A stretch of 64,000 nucleotides of DNA from Lysobacter_I brunescens (GTDB taxonomy: Bacteria > Pseudomonadota > Gammaproteobacteria > Xanthomonadales > Xanthomonadaceae), in the NCBI RefSeq assembly GCF_042677005.1, contig NZ_JBHTIF010000005.1, forward strand, positions 1-64,000. Reading direction: 5' to 3'. The notes under the pieces were generated by a model. It made no database searches, was not told the origin of the DNA, and saw only the letters and a program-made list of their open reading frames with translations. Within the stretch, counting starts at the first letter, position 1. Every line of letters starts with the position of its first letter. The position numbers and the translations under genes were made by a program. Positions 25,941-33,406 of this stretch are shown here, one piece after another.

Positions 25941-27257
25941 ATGTACGCGAGCGAGGCCGACGACACCGCCAGCCCATCACTTCCCGGCGCATCGCCGCTG
26001 CGGCATCCCGCCTTCGTGCGGCTGATGGCCTACCGCCTGCTGACGGTCGTCTCGTACCAGATCGTCGCGGTGACCGTCGGCTGGCACGTCTACACCCTCA
26101 CCGGCGACCCGTGGAAGCTCGGCCTGCTCGGCCTGGCGGAAGTGCTGCCGTTCTTCTGCGTGGCGCCGTTCGCCGGCTACCTGGTCGACCACCTGCCGAA
26201 GCGACGGCTCGGCGTGATCGCGTGCCTGGGCCTGGCGATCACCCCGCTGCTGCTGATCCCGGTCGCCGCCGGCTGGCTGTTCGCCGACGCCGCCGACAGC
26301 GGTCCGCGCCTGGTGCTGATCTACGGCGCGATCGTGTTCACCGGCATGGTCCGCGCCTTCCTCGGCCCGGTCTACAACACCCTGTTCGCCTGCGTGCTGC
26401 CGCGCGACCAGTTCGCGCGAGCATCGAGTGTCGGCGCGGTGGTGTTCCAGGGCGCGCTGGTGCTCGGCCCGGTGATCGGCACCGGGGCGATCTGGCTGGC
26501 CAAGCACCTCGGTGGTTACGGCGAAGGGTCGGTGGGCCCGAACGCATGGTCCTACGCGCTCGGCGCGATCGCGGCGCTGGCCGCAACGGTGGCGATCGCG
26601 ACGCTGCGCACTACCGAGCCGGCGCTGTCGCACGAACGCACGCCGATCTTCGCCAGCATCGGCGAGGGCCTGCGCTTCGTGTTCCGCACCCCGGTGATGC
26701 TCGGCGCGATGGCGCTGGATATGTTCGCGGTGCTGTTCGGCGGCGCAGTGTCGCTGGCGCCGGCCTTCAGCAAGGACATCCTCAACGCCGGCGAAATGGG
26801 CCTGGGCCTGCTGCGCAGCGCCCCAGCCACCGGCGCCGTGCTGGTCGGCCTGTGGCTGGCGCGCAAACCGATCCAGCAGCATGCCGGACGCTTCCTGCTC
26901 GGCTCGGTCGCCGGCTTCGGCTTGTGCATCATCGGCTTCGGCCTGTCGGAAACCCTGTGGCTGTCGGTGCTGCTGATGCTGCTCTCGGGCATGTTCGACG
27001 GCGTGTCGGTGGTGCTGCGCTCGACGATCATGCAGCTCGCCACGCCCGACCACATGCGCGGCCGGGTGTCGTCGATCAACAGCATCTTCATCAGCTCGTC
27101 GAACGAACTCGGCGCGTTCTACGCCGGCTCGATGGCCCGCCTGCTCGGTCTCGCCCACGCCGTGGTGCTCGGCGGCTGCGTCACCCTCGGCGTGGTCGCG
27201 CTCACCGCGCTGAAGGCGCCGACGCTGCGGCGCTTAAATTTAAATGACCTTCAGTGA
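25941..27257 (+). CDS. MFS transporter, EntS/multidrug-like
   Basis: A 438-residue inner-membrane protein with about 12 hydrophobic segments. It shows MFS features such as the cytoplasmic loop DHLPKRRLGVIA between helices 2 and 3 and the repeat-like DHMRGRVSSIN loop in the second half, a pattern common in enterobactin-exporter-like (EntS) carriers. The substrate cannot be told. The last codons (after TLRRL) run into the AT-rich island, so the C terminus may have been replaced by the insertion. It may be co-transcribed with sufE (12-base gap). Confidence 0.85.
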   Translation: MYASEADDTASPSLPGASPLRHPAFVRLMAYRLLTVVSYQIVAVTVGWHVYTLTGDPWKLGLLGLAEVLPFFCVAPFAGYLVDHLPKRRLGVIACLGLAITPLLLIPVAAGWLFADAADSGPRLVLIYGAIVFTGMVRAFLGPVYNTLFACVLPRDQFARASSVGAVVFQGALVLGPVIGTGAIWLAKHLGGYGEGSVGPNAWSYALGAIAALAATVAIATLRTTEPALSHERTPIFASIGEGLRFVFRTPVMLGAMALDMFAVLFGGAVSLAPAFSKDILNAGEMGLGLLRSAPATGAVLVGLWLARKPIQQHAGRFLLGSVAGFGLCIIGFGLSETLWLSVLLMLLSGMFDGVSVVLRSTIMQLATPDHMRGRVSSINSIFISSSNELGAFYAGSMARLLGLAHAVVLGGCVTLGVVALTALKAPTLRRLNLNDLQ

Positions 27258-28024
27258 CGTAAGAATGCTCAATTAACTGACTAAAATTTGATACTGCCAT
27301 CCATGAGCATTTTTGAAATAAACAACTCTGCAAACACAGGGCTTGATCCGAGAATTCGCATGAGTTCGTGCGTTGGAATAGCCTCACCCGACGATTGCCT
27401 TGAGATCAGCTGAACCAGCTCTGGCGATTTCATTGCCTCCATGATTATCTTCAATTCTAGAGGCTTATCGTCTTTTCCATAGCTTGGAAATTCGAAGTTC
27501 GTCAACTTAGCCATTTCTAGAAAATGGTTATCTGGCTTCTGCGAATTTCCTTCCATAAAGGAAAATTGCTCACCAAGCCTTGTAGCCAAAGCCTTCAATC
27601 CACTTGCAGTGTTGTCATATTCGACATATCTGAGGTGAGCGATATCAAATGGGATTTTAGGGCCAGACGAATCCCTAATAATTATCGTCCCCGGCTTGCT
27701 CGCATGCCTCAACCCAAGCTCATAGAAGACATTCGGATTCGGATATGTGACATCTGCAATGACATACCGAGAATGCATAATTCTAGTAACTATATCTGTT
27801 GTAATCGTACCTGGCGCAGAAACCTCATCGGCCCGTATAACATCCAATGAAGGCCTGGCTTTTTTAATTGCTTCTTTAATCAAATCATCGTAGCGCGACT
27901 TCAACTCAGCGCTGGAGATACGCTGACCAGAATAATCTTGGTCGCCTATCGCCATGATTACAAAGCAACTGTTATCGGACATAAAAAATCCTTTTTCATT
28001 GACCATATACCTACGGATCTCATT
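27232..28024. other. AT-rich island, probably acquired
   Basis: Base composition changes sharply at about 27232 and returns to the high-GC norm near 28025; for example 27541-27600 holds 26 G or C in 60, far below its neighbours. The island carries one gene on the minus strand and abuts the MFS stop on one side and the terminator of the dksA-like gene on the other. I see no integrase, tRNA, direct flanking repeats or inverted termini, so the means of entry is not evident. Confidence 0.75.
27281..27982 (-). CDS. TIR/nucleoside deoxyribosyltransferase-like nucleotide-binding protein
   Basis: A 233-residue protein. Residues 1-135 form a Rossmann-like domain: CFVIMAIG at 6-13, VIRADE at 48-53, and YVIADVTYPNPNVFYELG at 73-90, with Asp77, Asn84 and Glu88 at the positions conserved in deoxyribosyltransferase-like and TIR-like families that bind or cleave nucleotides. 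The remaining 100 residues look helical and I do not recognise them. Such domains occur in standalone proteins and in predicted antiphage effectors, so a defence role is possible but unproven. The ATG at 27982 is chosen because AAGGA lies six bases upstream; a 28-residue longer form is possible. Composition and codons are AT-rich, suggesting transfer. Confidence 0.8.
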   Translation of the reverse strand: MSDNSCFVIMAIGDQDYSGQRISSAELKSRYDDLIKEAIKKARPSLDVIRADEVSAPGTITTDIVTRIMHSRYVIADVTYPNPNVFYELGLRHASKPGTIIIRDSSGPKIPFDIAHLRYVEYDNTASGLKALATRLGEQFSFMEGNSQKPDNHFLEMAKLTNFEFPSYGKDDKPLELKIIMEAMKSPELVQLISRQSSGEAIPTHELMRILGSSPVFAELFISKMLMDGSIKF

Positions 28025-28054
28025 TGAGAAAAGGCCCCGCAAATGCGAGGCCTT
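28025..28054 (-). terminator. Intrinsic terminator of the dksA-like gene
   Basis: On the minus strand AAGGCCTCGC pairs with GCGGGGCCTT (one mismatch) around ATTT, followed by TTTTCTC. It lies 13 bases past the stop of the dksA-like gene and ends at the edge of the AT-rich island; a weak promoter for the island gene could use the same T tract. Confidence 0.75.
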
Positions 28055-28067
28055 AATCCCTGTCAAA

Positions 28068-29138
28068 TCAATCGCCCTGCTGCTTCTGCAGGTGTTCCCA
28101 GCGTTCCTGTTCGTCGATCGTGCGCTCGGCGGTGAGGCGGGCCTCCAGGCGATGCAGGCCGATTTCCTCGCCGGAGTCGACGCTGTAGCCGTATTCGCCG
28201 GAGTCGACGCGCTTGAGCGTGCTGTCGATCTTGCCGATCAGCTTGCGGTAGCGGTCGCGGGTGCGCAGTTCCAGCGAGTTCTCGGTCTCGCGGGTGGCGC
28301 GTTCGGCGTCGTCGCCGACATCGCGCACTTCGTCCTTGAGGTTCTCGATGGTCTGCTTCGACTCCTCGATCAGCTCGGCGCGCCACTGCAGCAGGCGCTG
28401 GCGGAAGTACTCCAGCTGCAGGGGGCTCATGTACTCCTCGTCCGCGCTGGGCTTGTAGCCCTGGGGGACGATCGGACGGCCGGTGGCTTCGTCGGTCTTG
28501 TAGGGCACGACCTTGTACTCCGTCTTGGGCGTCGGCGAGACCGGGCGCGAGGCCACGGCCACCGCGACCTTGCCGGCAGCCGGACGGGGCGTCACGGCGG
28601 GGACGGCGGTCTGGGTCGGCTTGCTCGGGGCGGAGGCCTTCACCGCAGCCTTGGGCGCCTCGGCCTTGGCCGGGGCCGCAGGCTTGGCGGCCGCGGGCTT
28701 GGCGGCGGGCGCCGAAGCTTCGGCCTTCGGGGCCGCAGGCTTGGCTTCGACCTTGCTCGGCGGCTTGGGCGCGGGCGACTTCATCGCCGGAGCCTTGGCA
28801 GGCGCCTTGGCGGGGGCCGGAGCCGGAGCCTTCGCAGGCGCCTTGGCCGGCGCAGCCTTGGCGGCCGGGGCGGGCTTCGGCGCAGGCTTGGCGACGGCCT
28901 TGGTCGGGGCAGGTTTCGCCACGGCCTTCGCGGCCGGCTTGGCGGCGGGCTTCGCTGCAGGCTTGGCGGCGGACACGGCCTTCTTCGCCGCCGGCTTCGC
29001 GGCAGGCTTGGCTGCGGCCTTGGCGGGCGCCTTCGCAGCCGGCTTGGCGGCGGGCTTGGCCGCAGTCTTCTTCGCGGCCGCCTTGGCGGGTTGCTTGGTG
29101 GCCTTCGCGGCCTTCTTCACGGGTTTTTTCACTGCCAC
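28068..29138 (-). CDS. dksA: DksA-like protein with Lys/Ala/Pro-rich N-terminal tail and no zinc cysteines
   Basis: A 356-residue protein in two parts. Residues 1 to about 210 are almost entirely Lys, Ala and Pro in KPAAKPAAK-like repeats, resembling histone H1 or AlgP tails and likely to bind nucleic acid. The last ~150 residues match DksA, which binds in the RNA polymerase secondary channel: coiled coil, tip segment GDDAERATRE, and the region SLELRTRDRYRKLIGKID. Against E. coli DksA the four zinc cysteines become Ser, Ser, Thr and Glu (GYSVDSG and RTIDEQ), and the tip Asp74 becomes Glu while Ala76 stays. So the globular domain must fold without zinc. Activity as a ppGpp co-regulator is likely but not certain. 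Confidence 0.85.
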   Translation of the reverse strand: MAVKKPVKKAAKATKQPAKAAAKKTAAKPAAKPAAKAPAKAAAKPAAKPAAKKAVSAAKPAAKPAAKPAAKAVAKPAPTKAVAKPAPKPAPAAKAAPAKAPAKAPAPAPAKAPAKAPAMKSPAPKPPSKVEAKPAAPKAEASAPAAKPAAAKPAAPAKAEAPKAAVKASAPSKPTQTAVPAVTPRPAAGKVAVAVASRPVSPTPKTEYKVVPYKTDEATGRPIVPQGYKPSADEEYMSPLQLEYFRQRLLQWRAELIEESKQTIENLKDEVRDVGDDAERATRETENSLELRTRDRYRKLIGKIDSTLKRVDSGEYGYSVDSGEEIGLHRLEARLTAERTIDEQERWEHLQKQQGD

Positions 29139-29230
29139 GTCGGAGAATCCTTCGTATCTTCCCTTGAGGCGGGAAAGCGGGGTGTTATACCCTGCCGGGA
29201 CTGCAGCGGCAACCTCGTTTTCGTACGAGG

Positions 29231-29539
29231 ATGACGCACTGGTTGCCCCGCTCGCTTTCCCGCTGGATCAAATCCTTGATCGACCGTCTGCTGATCGTCG
29301 CACTCCGCTTCTACAAACGCTGGGTGAGTCCCATGCTGGGCCAGCGATGCCGCTTCGTTCCGACCTGCTCAGAGTACTCGATGACCGCCATCGAGCGCTT
29401 CGGTGCGGTTCATGGAAGCTGGCTCACGGTGCGACGGCTGGCCCGCTGCCACCCCCTCTGTCCCGGCGGCCACGACCCGGTGCCCGAGCGCCCCGCCGCC
29501 GACTCCTCCCGCAACGACCGCCCATCGAGCCGCCCATGA
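29231..29539 (+). CDS. yidD: Membrane protein insertion efficiency factor YidD
   Basis: A small (102-residue) membrane-associated protein thought to assist YidC-dependent insertion. The family core is clear: ALRFYKRWVSPMLGQRCRF, then PTCSEYSMTAIERFG and RRLARCHPLCPGGHDPVP. It normally lies between rnpA and yidC; here it stands alone and its stop overlaps the pyrC start (ATGA). The C-terminal tail after DPVP is rich in Arg, Ser and Pro and probably disordered. The ATG at 29231 follows GAGG directly. Confidence 0.88.
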   Translation: MTHWLPRSLSRWIKSLIDRLLIVALRFYKRWVSPMLGQRCRFVPTCSEYSMTAIERFGAVHGSWLTVRRLARCHPLCPGGHDPVPERPAADSSRNDRPSSRP

Positions 29540-30891
29540 CCGCCCACGCCCCCACCCTGATCGTCAACGCCCGCCTCGTCAACGAAGGCCGCGAGTTCGA
29601 CGGCGACCTGCGCTTCGCCGACGGACGGATCACCGAAATCGGCACAGGCCTGGCCGCGCGCGCGGGCGAGACCGTGATCGACGCCGCCGGCCGCCGCCTG
29701 CTGCCGGGCATGATCGACGACCAGGTGCACTTCCGCGAGCCGGGTCTGGAGCACAAGGGCGACCTGGCCACCGAGTCGGCCGCCGCCGTGGCCGGGGGCC
29801 TGACCAGCTTCATGGAAATGCCCAACACCAGCCCGCCGACCCTGGACCGCGCGGCGCTGGACGACAAGTACCGCCGCGCCGCCGGCCGGGCCCGGGCGAA
29901 CTACGCTTTCTACATGGGCACCAGCACCGGCAACATCGACGACATCCGCGCGATCGACCCGCTGACCACGCCGGGCGTGAAGATCTTCATGGGCGCATCG
30001 ACCGGCAACATGCTAGTGGATGACCCGGACGTCCTGGACGCGGTGTTCCGGGACGCGCCGACACCGATCATCACGCACTGCGAAGACACGCCGATGATCG
30101 ACGCGGAACTGGCGAAGTACCGCGAGAAGTACGGCGACGACATTCCGGTCGAGTTCCACGGCGAGATCCGCAACCGCGCCGCCTGCATCAAGTCGACCGA
30201 GCTGGCGATCTCGCTGGCGCGCAAGCACGACGCCCGCCTGCACGTGCTGCACATCTCCACCGCCGACGAACTGGCGCTTTTCGAGCGCGGCCCGCTGATC
30301 CGCCCGGACGGCAGCCGCAAGCGCATCACCGCCGAGACCTGCGTGCACTTCCTGCGCTTCGACAGTCGCGATTACGCCACACTCGGCAACTTCATCAAGT
30401 GCAACCCCGCGATCAAGGACGCCTCGGACCGCGAAGCGATCATCCGCGCGCTGGCCGACGACGTGATCGACGTACTGGCGACCGACCACGCCCCTCATAC
30501 GCTCGAAGAGAAGCAGAACCCCTACCTGCGCGCGCCCAGCGGCCTGCCGCTGGTGCAGTTCGCGCTGAACGCGGCGCTGGAATGCGTGCACGAAGGCCAT
30601 TTCTCGACGGCGCACGTCGTGCAGAAGTTCGCCCATGCGCCGGCGCAGTTGTTCGACGTGAAGGAACGCGGCTTCCTGCGCGAGGGCTACCATGCCGACC
30701 TGGTGCTGATCGACGACACGCCGTTCACCGTCGAACGCTCGCAGGTGCTGTCGAAGTGCGGCTGGTCGCCGTTCGAGGGCCGGACCTTCCGCTCGCGGAT
30801 CGCTTCGACCTGGGTCAACGGCCACCTCGCCTGGGACGGCACGCACCTGGTCGGCGAACCGCGCGGCATGCGCCTGGCGTTCGACCGCTGA
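29536..30891 (+). CDS. pyrC: Dihydroorotase (class I amidohydrolase type)
   Basis: Cyclises carbamoyl aspartate to dihydroorotate in pyrimidine synthesis. The 451-residue amidohydrolase begins with NARLVNEGREFDGDLRFADG and shows metal-binding DDQVHFREPG (HxR replaces the usual HxH, as in dihydroorotases), ITHCED, HVLHISTADE and the terminal ATDHAPHTLEEK. Length fits the class I/AllB-like group rather than the shorter E. coli PyrC; allantoinase is an alternative but less likely. The ATG at 29536 overlaps yidD; the long in-frame extension upstream is out-of-gene sequence over the dksA-like repeats. Confidence 0.88.
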   Translation: MTAHAPTLIVNARLVNEGREFDGDLRFADGRITEIGTGLAARAGETVIDAAGRRLLPGMIDDQVHFREPGLEHKGDLATESAAAVAGGLTSFMEMPNTSPPTLDRAALDDKYRRAAGRARANYAFYMGTSTGNIDDIRAIDPLTTPGVKIFMGASTGNMLVDDPDVLDAVFRDAPTPIITHCEDTPMIDAELAKYREKYGDDIPVEFHGEIRNRAACIKSTELAISLARKHDARLHVLHISTADELALFERGPLIRPDGSRKRITAETCVHFLRFDSRDYATLGNFIKCNPAIKDASDREAIIRALADDVIDVLATDHAPHTLEEKQNPYLRAPSGLPLVQFALNAALECVHEGHFSTAHVVQKFAHAPAQLFDVKERGFLREGYHADLVLIDDTPFTVERSQVLSKCGWSPFEGRTFRSRIASTWVNGHLAWDGTHLVGEPRGMRLAFDR

Positions 30892-31772
30892 TGCGTCGTC
30901 TCGTCCTGCTGCTCGCACCGCTCGCGCTCGCCGCCTGCGGCACCGCCACCACCGTGCGCGAAGTGCCCACGTCGTCGATGGCAGGCACGATGCAGCCGGT
31001 GGCGGTGCGGCTGCCGTCGCGCGGGCAGCAGGGCGCACTGGTGATCGGCCAGACCGATCCCGCCGCGATCGTCACCCATGCCGGCAGGACGCTGCGGGTG
31101 TCGCCGAACGGACGTTTCGTGTTCGGCATCGGCCGCGATGCGACCGGCGAGGCGGTCGTGTCCATCGCCTCGCCCGGCTTCCAGTCCCGCGAACGCCGGA
31201 TCGCCATCGATCCACGCGACTGGCCGGTCGAACGCATCGACGGCGTGCCGCCCTCGACCGTCGATCCGCCGCCGGAGATCGCCGCACGCATCGAACGCGA
31301 GCAGGCTGCAGTCTCGGCGATGCGCAGCCGCGACGACGCACGCGAGGATTTCGCGCAGCCCTTCATCTGGCCCGTCGAAGGCCGGATCAGTGGTCGCTTC
31401 GGCAACCAGCGCGTCTACAACGGTGTGCCGAAGGCTCCGCATTCGGGCATGGACATCGCGGCGGCGAACGGCACGCCGGTGAAGGCGCCCGCCGCCGGCA
31501 TCGTCACCTTCGCCGCGCCGGATCTCTACCTCACCGGCGGCACGGTGCTGATCGACCACGGCGCGGGCGTCAGCTCGAACTTCCTGCACCTCTCACGGAT
31601 CGACGTGAAGGTCGGCGACCACGTCGAGCAGGGTCAGGTGTTCGCAGCGGTCGGCGCGACCGGGCGCTCGACCGGGCCGCACCTGCACTGGGGCATGAAC
31701 TGGTTCTCGACGCGGGTCGATCCGCTGCTGGTGCTGGAAGCGTCGGGCGCGGTGGTGCCGGCAGCGCCCTGA
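30891..31772 (+). CDS. M23 (LytM-type) peptidase lipoprotein
   Basis: A 293-residue predicted lipoprotein: signal peptide with lipobox LAAC, so anchored at the cell envelope. The C-terminal half is an M23 metallopeptidase domain with zinc ligands in HSGMDIA and HLHWG, and the GVSSNFLHLSRI strand, so it probably cleaves peptidoglycan cross-links in the periplasm. The N-terminal half (to about residue 150) is not recognised. The ATG at 30891 shares a base with the pyrC stop (TGATG), giving a yidD-pyrC-M23 overlapping unit. Confidence 0.88.
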   Translation: MRRLVLLLAPLALAACGTATTVREVPTSSMAGTMQPVAVRLPSRGQQGALVIGQTDPAAIVTHAGRTLRVSPNGRFVFGIGRDATGEAVVSIASPGFQSRERRIAIDPRDWPVERIDGVPPSTVDPPPEIAARIEREQAAVSAMRSRDDAREDFAQPFIWPVEGRISGRFGNQRVYNGVPKAPHSGMDIAAANGTPVKAPAAGIVTFAAPDLYLTGGTVLIDHGAGVSSNFLHLSRIDVKVGDHVEQGQVFAAVGATGRSTGPHLHWGMNWFSTRVDPLLVLEASGAVVPAAP

Positions 31773-31785
31773 TCTCTCGCGTCTG

Positions 31786-32268
31786 TCATCGACGCATTCC
31801 GCGCCACGCCCCCACCTGCAGCACGGACACGATCGCAGCGCAGCCAAGTCCCGCCAGCAGCCACGGGCTGCCCAGCACGCCCGCGACCGCCGGCGCCGCC
31901 AGCCATGCGGACAGTTCGTCGCGGAACACGAGCGCCGCGACCGCGATCGCGCCGCCATAACCCAGTGCGAACGCCCAGCGCAGCCTTCGGATGAATCGCG
32001 CGTCGGCACGCCGGCGCTCCGCGACCAGCGCCGCGATCCGCTGCGCCTGCGCATACGCGAAATTACTCGGCAACGAATCCTGCGGCTCGCGGTCGAGCGC
32101 GCGCGCGATCAACCGATAGCGCAGGGCGCGCGCGTCGCCGTCCGGCGGATCACACTGCCGATGCGCCGCGCGGGCGCCTTCCTGCAGCCGCCATTCGCGT
32201 GCGTGCACCGCGTCGGCATCGAGGTCATCGCGGGCTTCAGCCTTCGGGTCGTCGGGCAAGGCGTTCAT
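31786..32268 (-). CDS. Putative membrane regulator (candidate anti-sigma factor)
   Basis: A 160-residue protein with a hydrophilic N-terminal half (acidic start, ALRYRLIARALDREPQDSLPSNFAYAQAQRI) and two hydrophobic segments near residues 105-150. The gene begins one base inside the stop of the ECF sigma factor gene (TGATG), and the LPSNFA-type segment recalls the linker of anti-sigma proteins, so an anti-sigma role is plausible. The zinc motif HxxxCxxC typical of ZAS domains is not present. I recognise no enzymatic domain. Confidence 0.7.
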   Translation of the reverse strand: MNALPDDPKAEARDDLDADAVHAREWRLQEGARAAHRQCDPPDGDARALRYRLIARALDREPQDSLPSNFAYAQAQRIAALVAERRRADARFIRRLRWAFALGYGGAIAVAALVFRDELSAWLAAPAVAGVLGSPWLLAGLGCAAIVSVLQVGAWRGMRR

Positions 32269-32825
32269 CAGGTTGCTCCGGTTTCGAGCCGCTCGCGCAG
32301 CTTCAAGCGCGCGCGGAACAGATGGCTCTTGATGGTGCCGACCGGCAGCGCGGTGATCTGCGCGATCTCCGGAATCGGCACGTCGTCGAGGTGATGGAGG
32401 GTCAGCAGCATGCGCGGCAGCGGCGGCAGGGTCTCGATGGCGTCGTGCAGCCGCCGCGCGGCGGCTGCATCGTCGCAGGCGGCGACGTAGTCGAAGGTCT
32501 CGACCTGGTCCTCGGCCGTCAGCAGGGCTTCGTCGCTGCGCAGCTCGGCGTCGAGCGCGATCCTGCGCCGCTCCAGGTGGCGCAGCGCGATCGAATACGC
32601 CACCCGGCCGATCCAGTGCTTGAGCGGGCAATCGTGCCGATACTGGTGCAGGTTCTGGTACACGCGCAGGAAGGTGTCCTGGCACAGGTCGCGGGCGTCG
32701 TCGGCATCGCGCACCAGGCGATGCACGATGTGCCAACACAGCCCCTGGTATTCGCCCACGAGTCGCTCGAACGCACCCGGCGCTCCGGCGAGGACGGCTT
32801 CGACGAGGGCGCGATCGGGATGCAT
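32268..32825 (-). CDS. ECF-type RNA polymerase sigma factor
   Basis: A 185-residue sigma-70-family protein of the extracytoplasmic function type. Region 2 contains FERLVGEYQGLCWHIVHRLV and DADDARDLCQDTFLRVYQNL; region 4 contains LPPLPRMLLTLHHLDDVPI and ALPVGTIKSHLFRARLKLRERL, the helix-turn-helix for the -35 element. It is likely co-transcribed with the downstream membrane protein, which may control it. The regulon cannot be predicted from this window; no obvious autoregulated ECF promoter was found upstream. Confidence 0.93.
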   Translation of the reverse strand: MHPDRALVEAVLAGAPGAFERLVGEYQGLCWHIVHRLVRDADDARDLCQDTFLRVYQNLHQYRHDCPLKHWIGRVAYSIALRHLERRRIALDAELRSDEALLTAEDQVETFDYVAACDDAAAARRLHDAIETLPPLPRMLLTLHHLDDVPIPEIAQITALPVGTIKSHLFRARLKLRERLETGAT

Positions 32826-32981
32826 GCGGGTCCGGGCAGTGACTCCATCCTAGATACGCGAGCGGGGCGACCGGTTGCAAACCGAGCGATCGCAACCTGG
32901 CAGCGCAATCCGACTGCAACCGCTTCGCCCCTTCGCGTGTCCTGTGTGGAAACGGGCAAGTCGCCCGCCCCGGAACCGCTC

Positions 32982-33311
32982 ATGGAACTGAAGCAGATCA
33001 TCGTCCCGCTGGCCCTGTTCGTCTGCATCACCTACGCCTTCCGCGTGCTGGTCGACGCCGTCATGCGCTACCGCATGCTGCGCGAGCCCGGCACCGAGGA
33101 CCTGCTGCGCTCGATCCTGCAGGGCGAGCAGGCGGAACGCCGCCTGTCTTCGCTGCGCTGGGGCCTGCTCGCGACCTTCCTCGCGACCGGCTTCGCGATC
33201 ATCGACCTGCTCGGCCTGCGCGAGGTCACGCCCGGCGCGATCGGCATCCTGCTCGCCGCCACCGGACTGAGCCAGCTGCTGTACTTCGCGCTCACCCGCG
33301 ATCGCCGCTGA
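32982..33311 (+). CDS. Small inner-membrane protein of unknown function
   Basis: A 109-residue protein with three predicted membrane helices: one at the N terminus (QIIVPLALFVCITYAF), one near residues 62-80 and one at 85-102. The loop between the first two is charged (MRYRMLREPGTEDLLRSILQ). The gene diverges from the ECF sigma factor gene across a 156-base gap, so the two might share control. The ATG at 32982 is the first codon of the hydrophobic segment; longer in-frame forms would run through the sigma gene antisense. Confidence 0.72.
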   Translation: MELKQIIVPLALFVCITYAFRVLVDAVMRYRMLREPGTEDLLRSILQGEQAERRLSSLRWGLLATFLATGFAIIDLLGLREVTPGAIGILLAATGLSQLLYFALTRDRR

Positions 33312-33406
33312 CGCGCGGCACCACCTCGATCGACGACACCCCGGCGCGCCGCGCCGGACGCCCCCGCCTTGCCGGACGATTCGTCGGCACCCACACCGGA
33401 ACACCC

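Noticed and set aside
27232..28024. Insertion sequence or prophage remnant
   Set aside because: No transposase, integrase, terminal inverted repeats or target duplications can be seen at the island's edges.
28000..29140. CRISPR-like array suggested by the repeated DNA
   Set aside because: The repeats are in-frame KPAAK-type codons without constant repeat length or unique spacers.
28513..30891. Apparent 792-residue fusion of an Ala/Gly-rich protein with dihydroorotase
   Set aside because: The N-terminal part is the antisense reading of the Lys/Ala/Pro repeats of the dksA-like gene; dihydroorotase has its own start at 29536 overlapping yidD.
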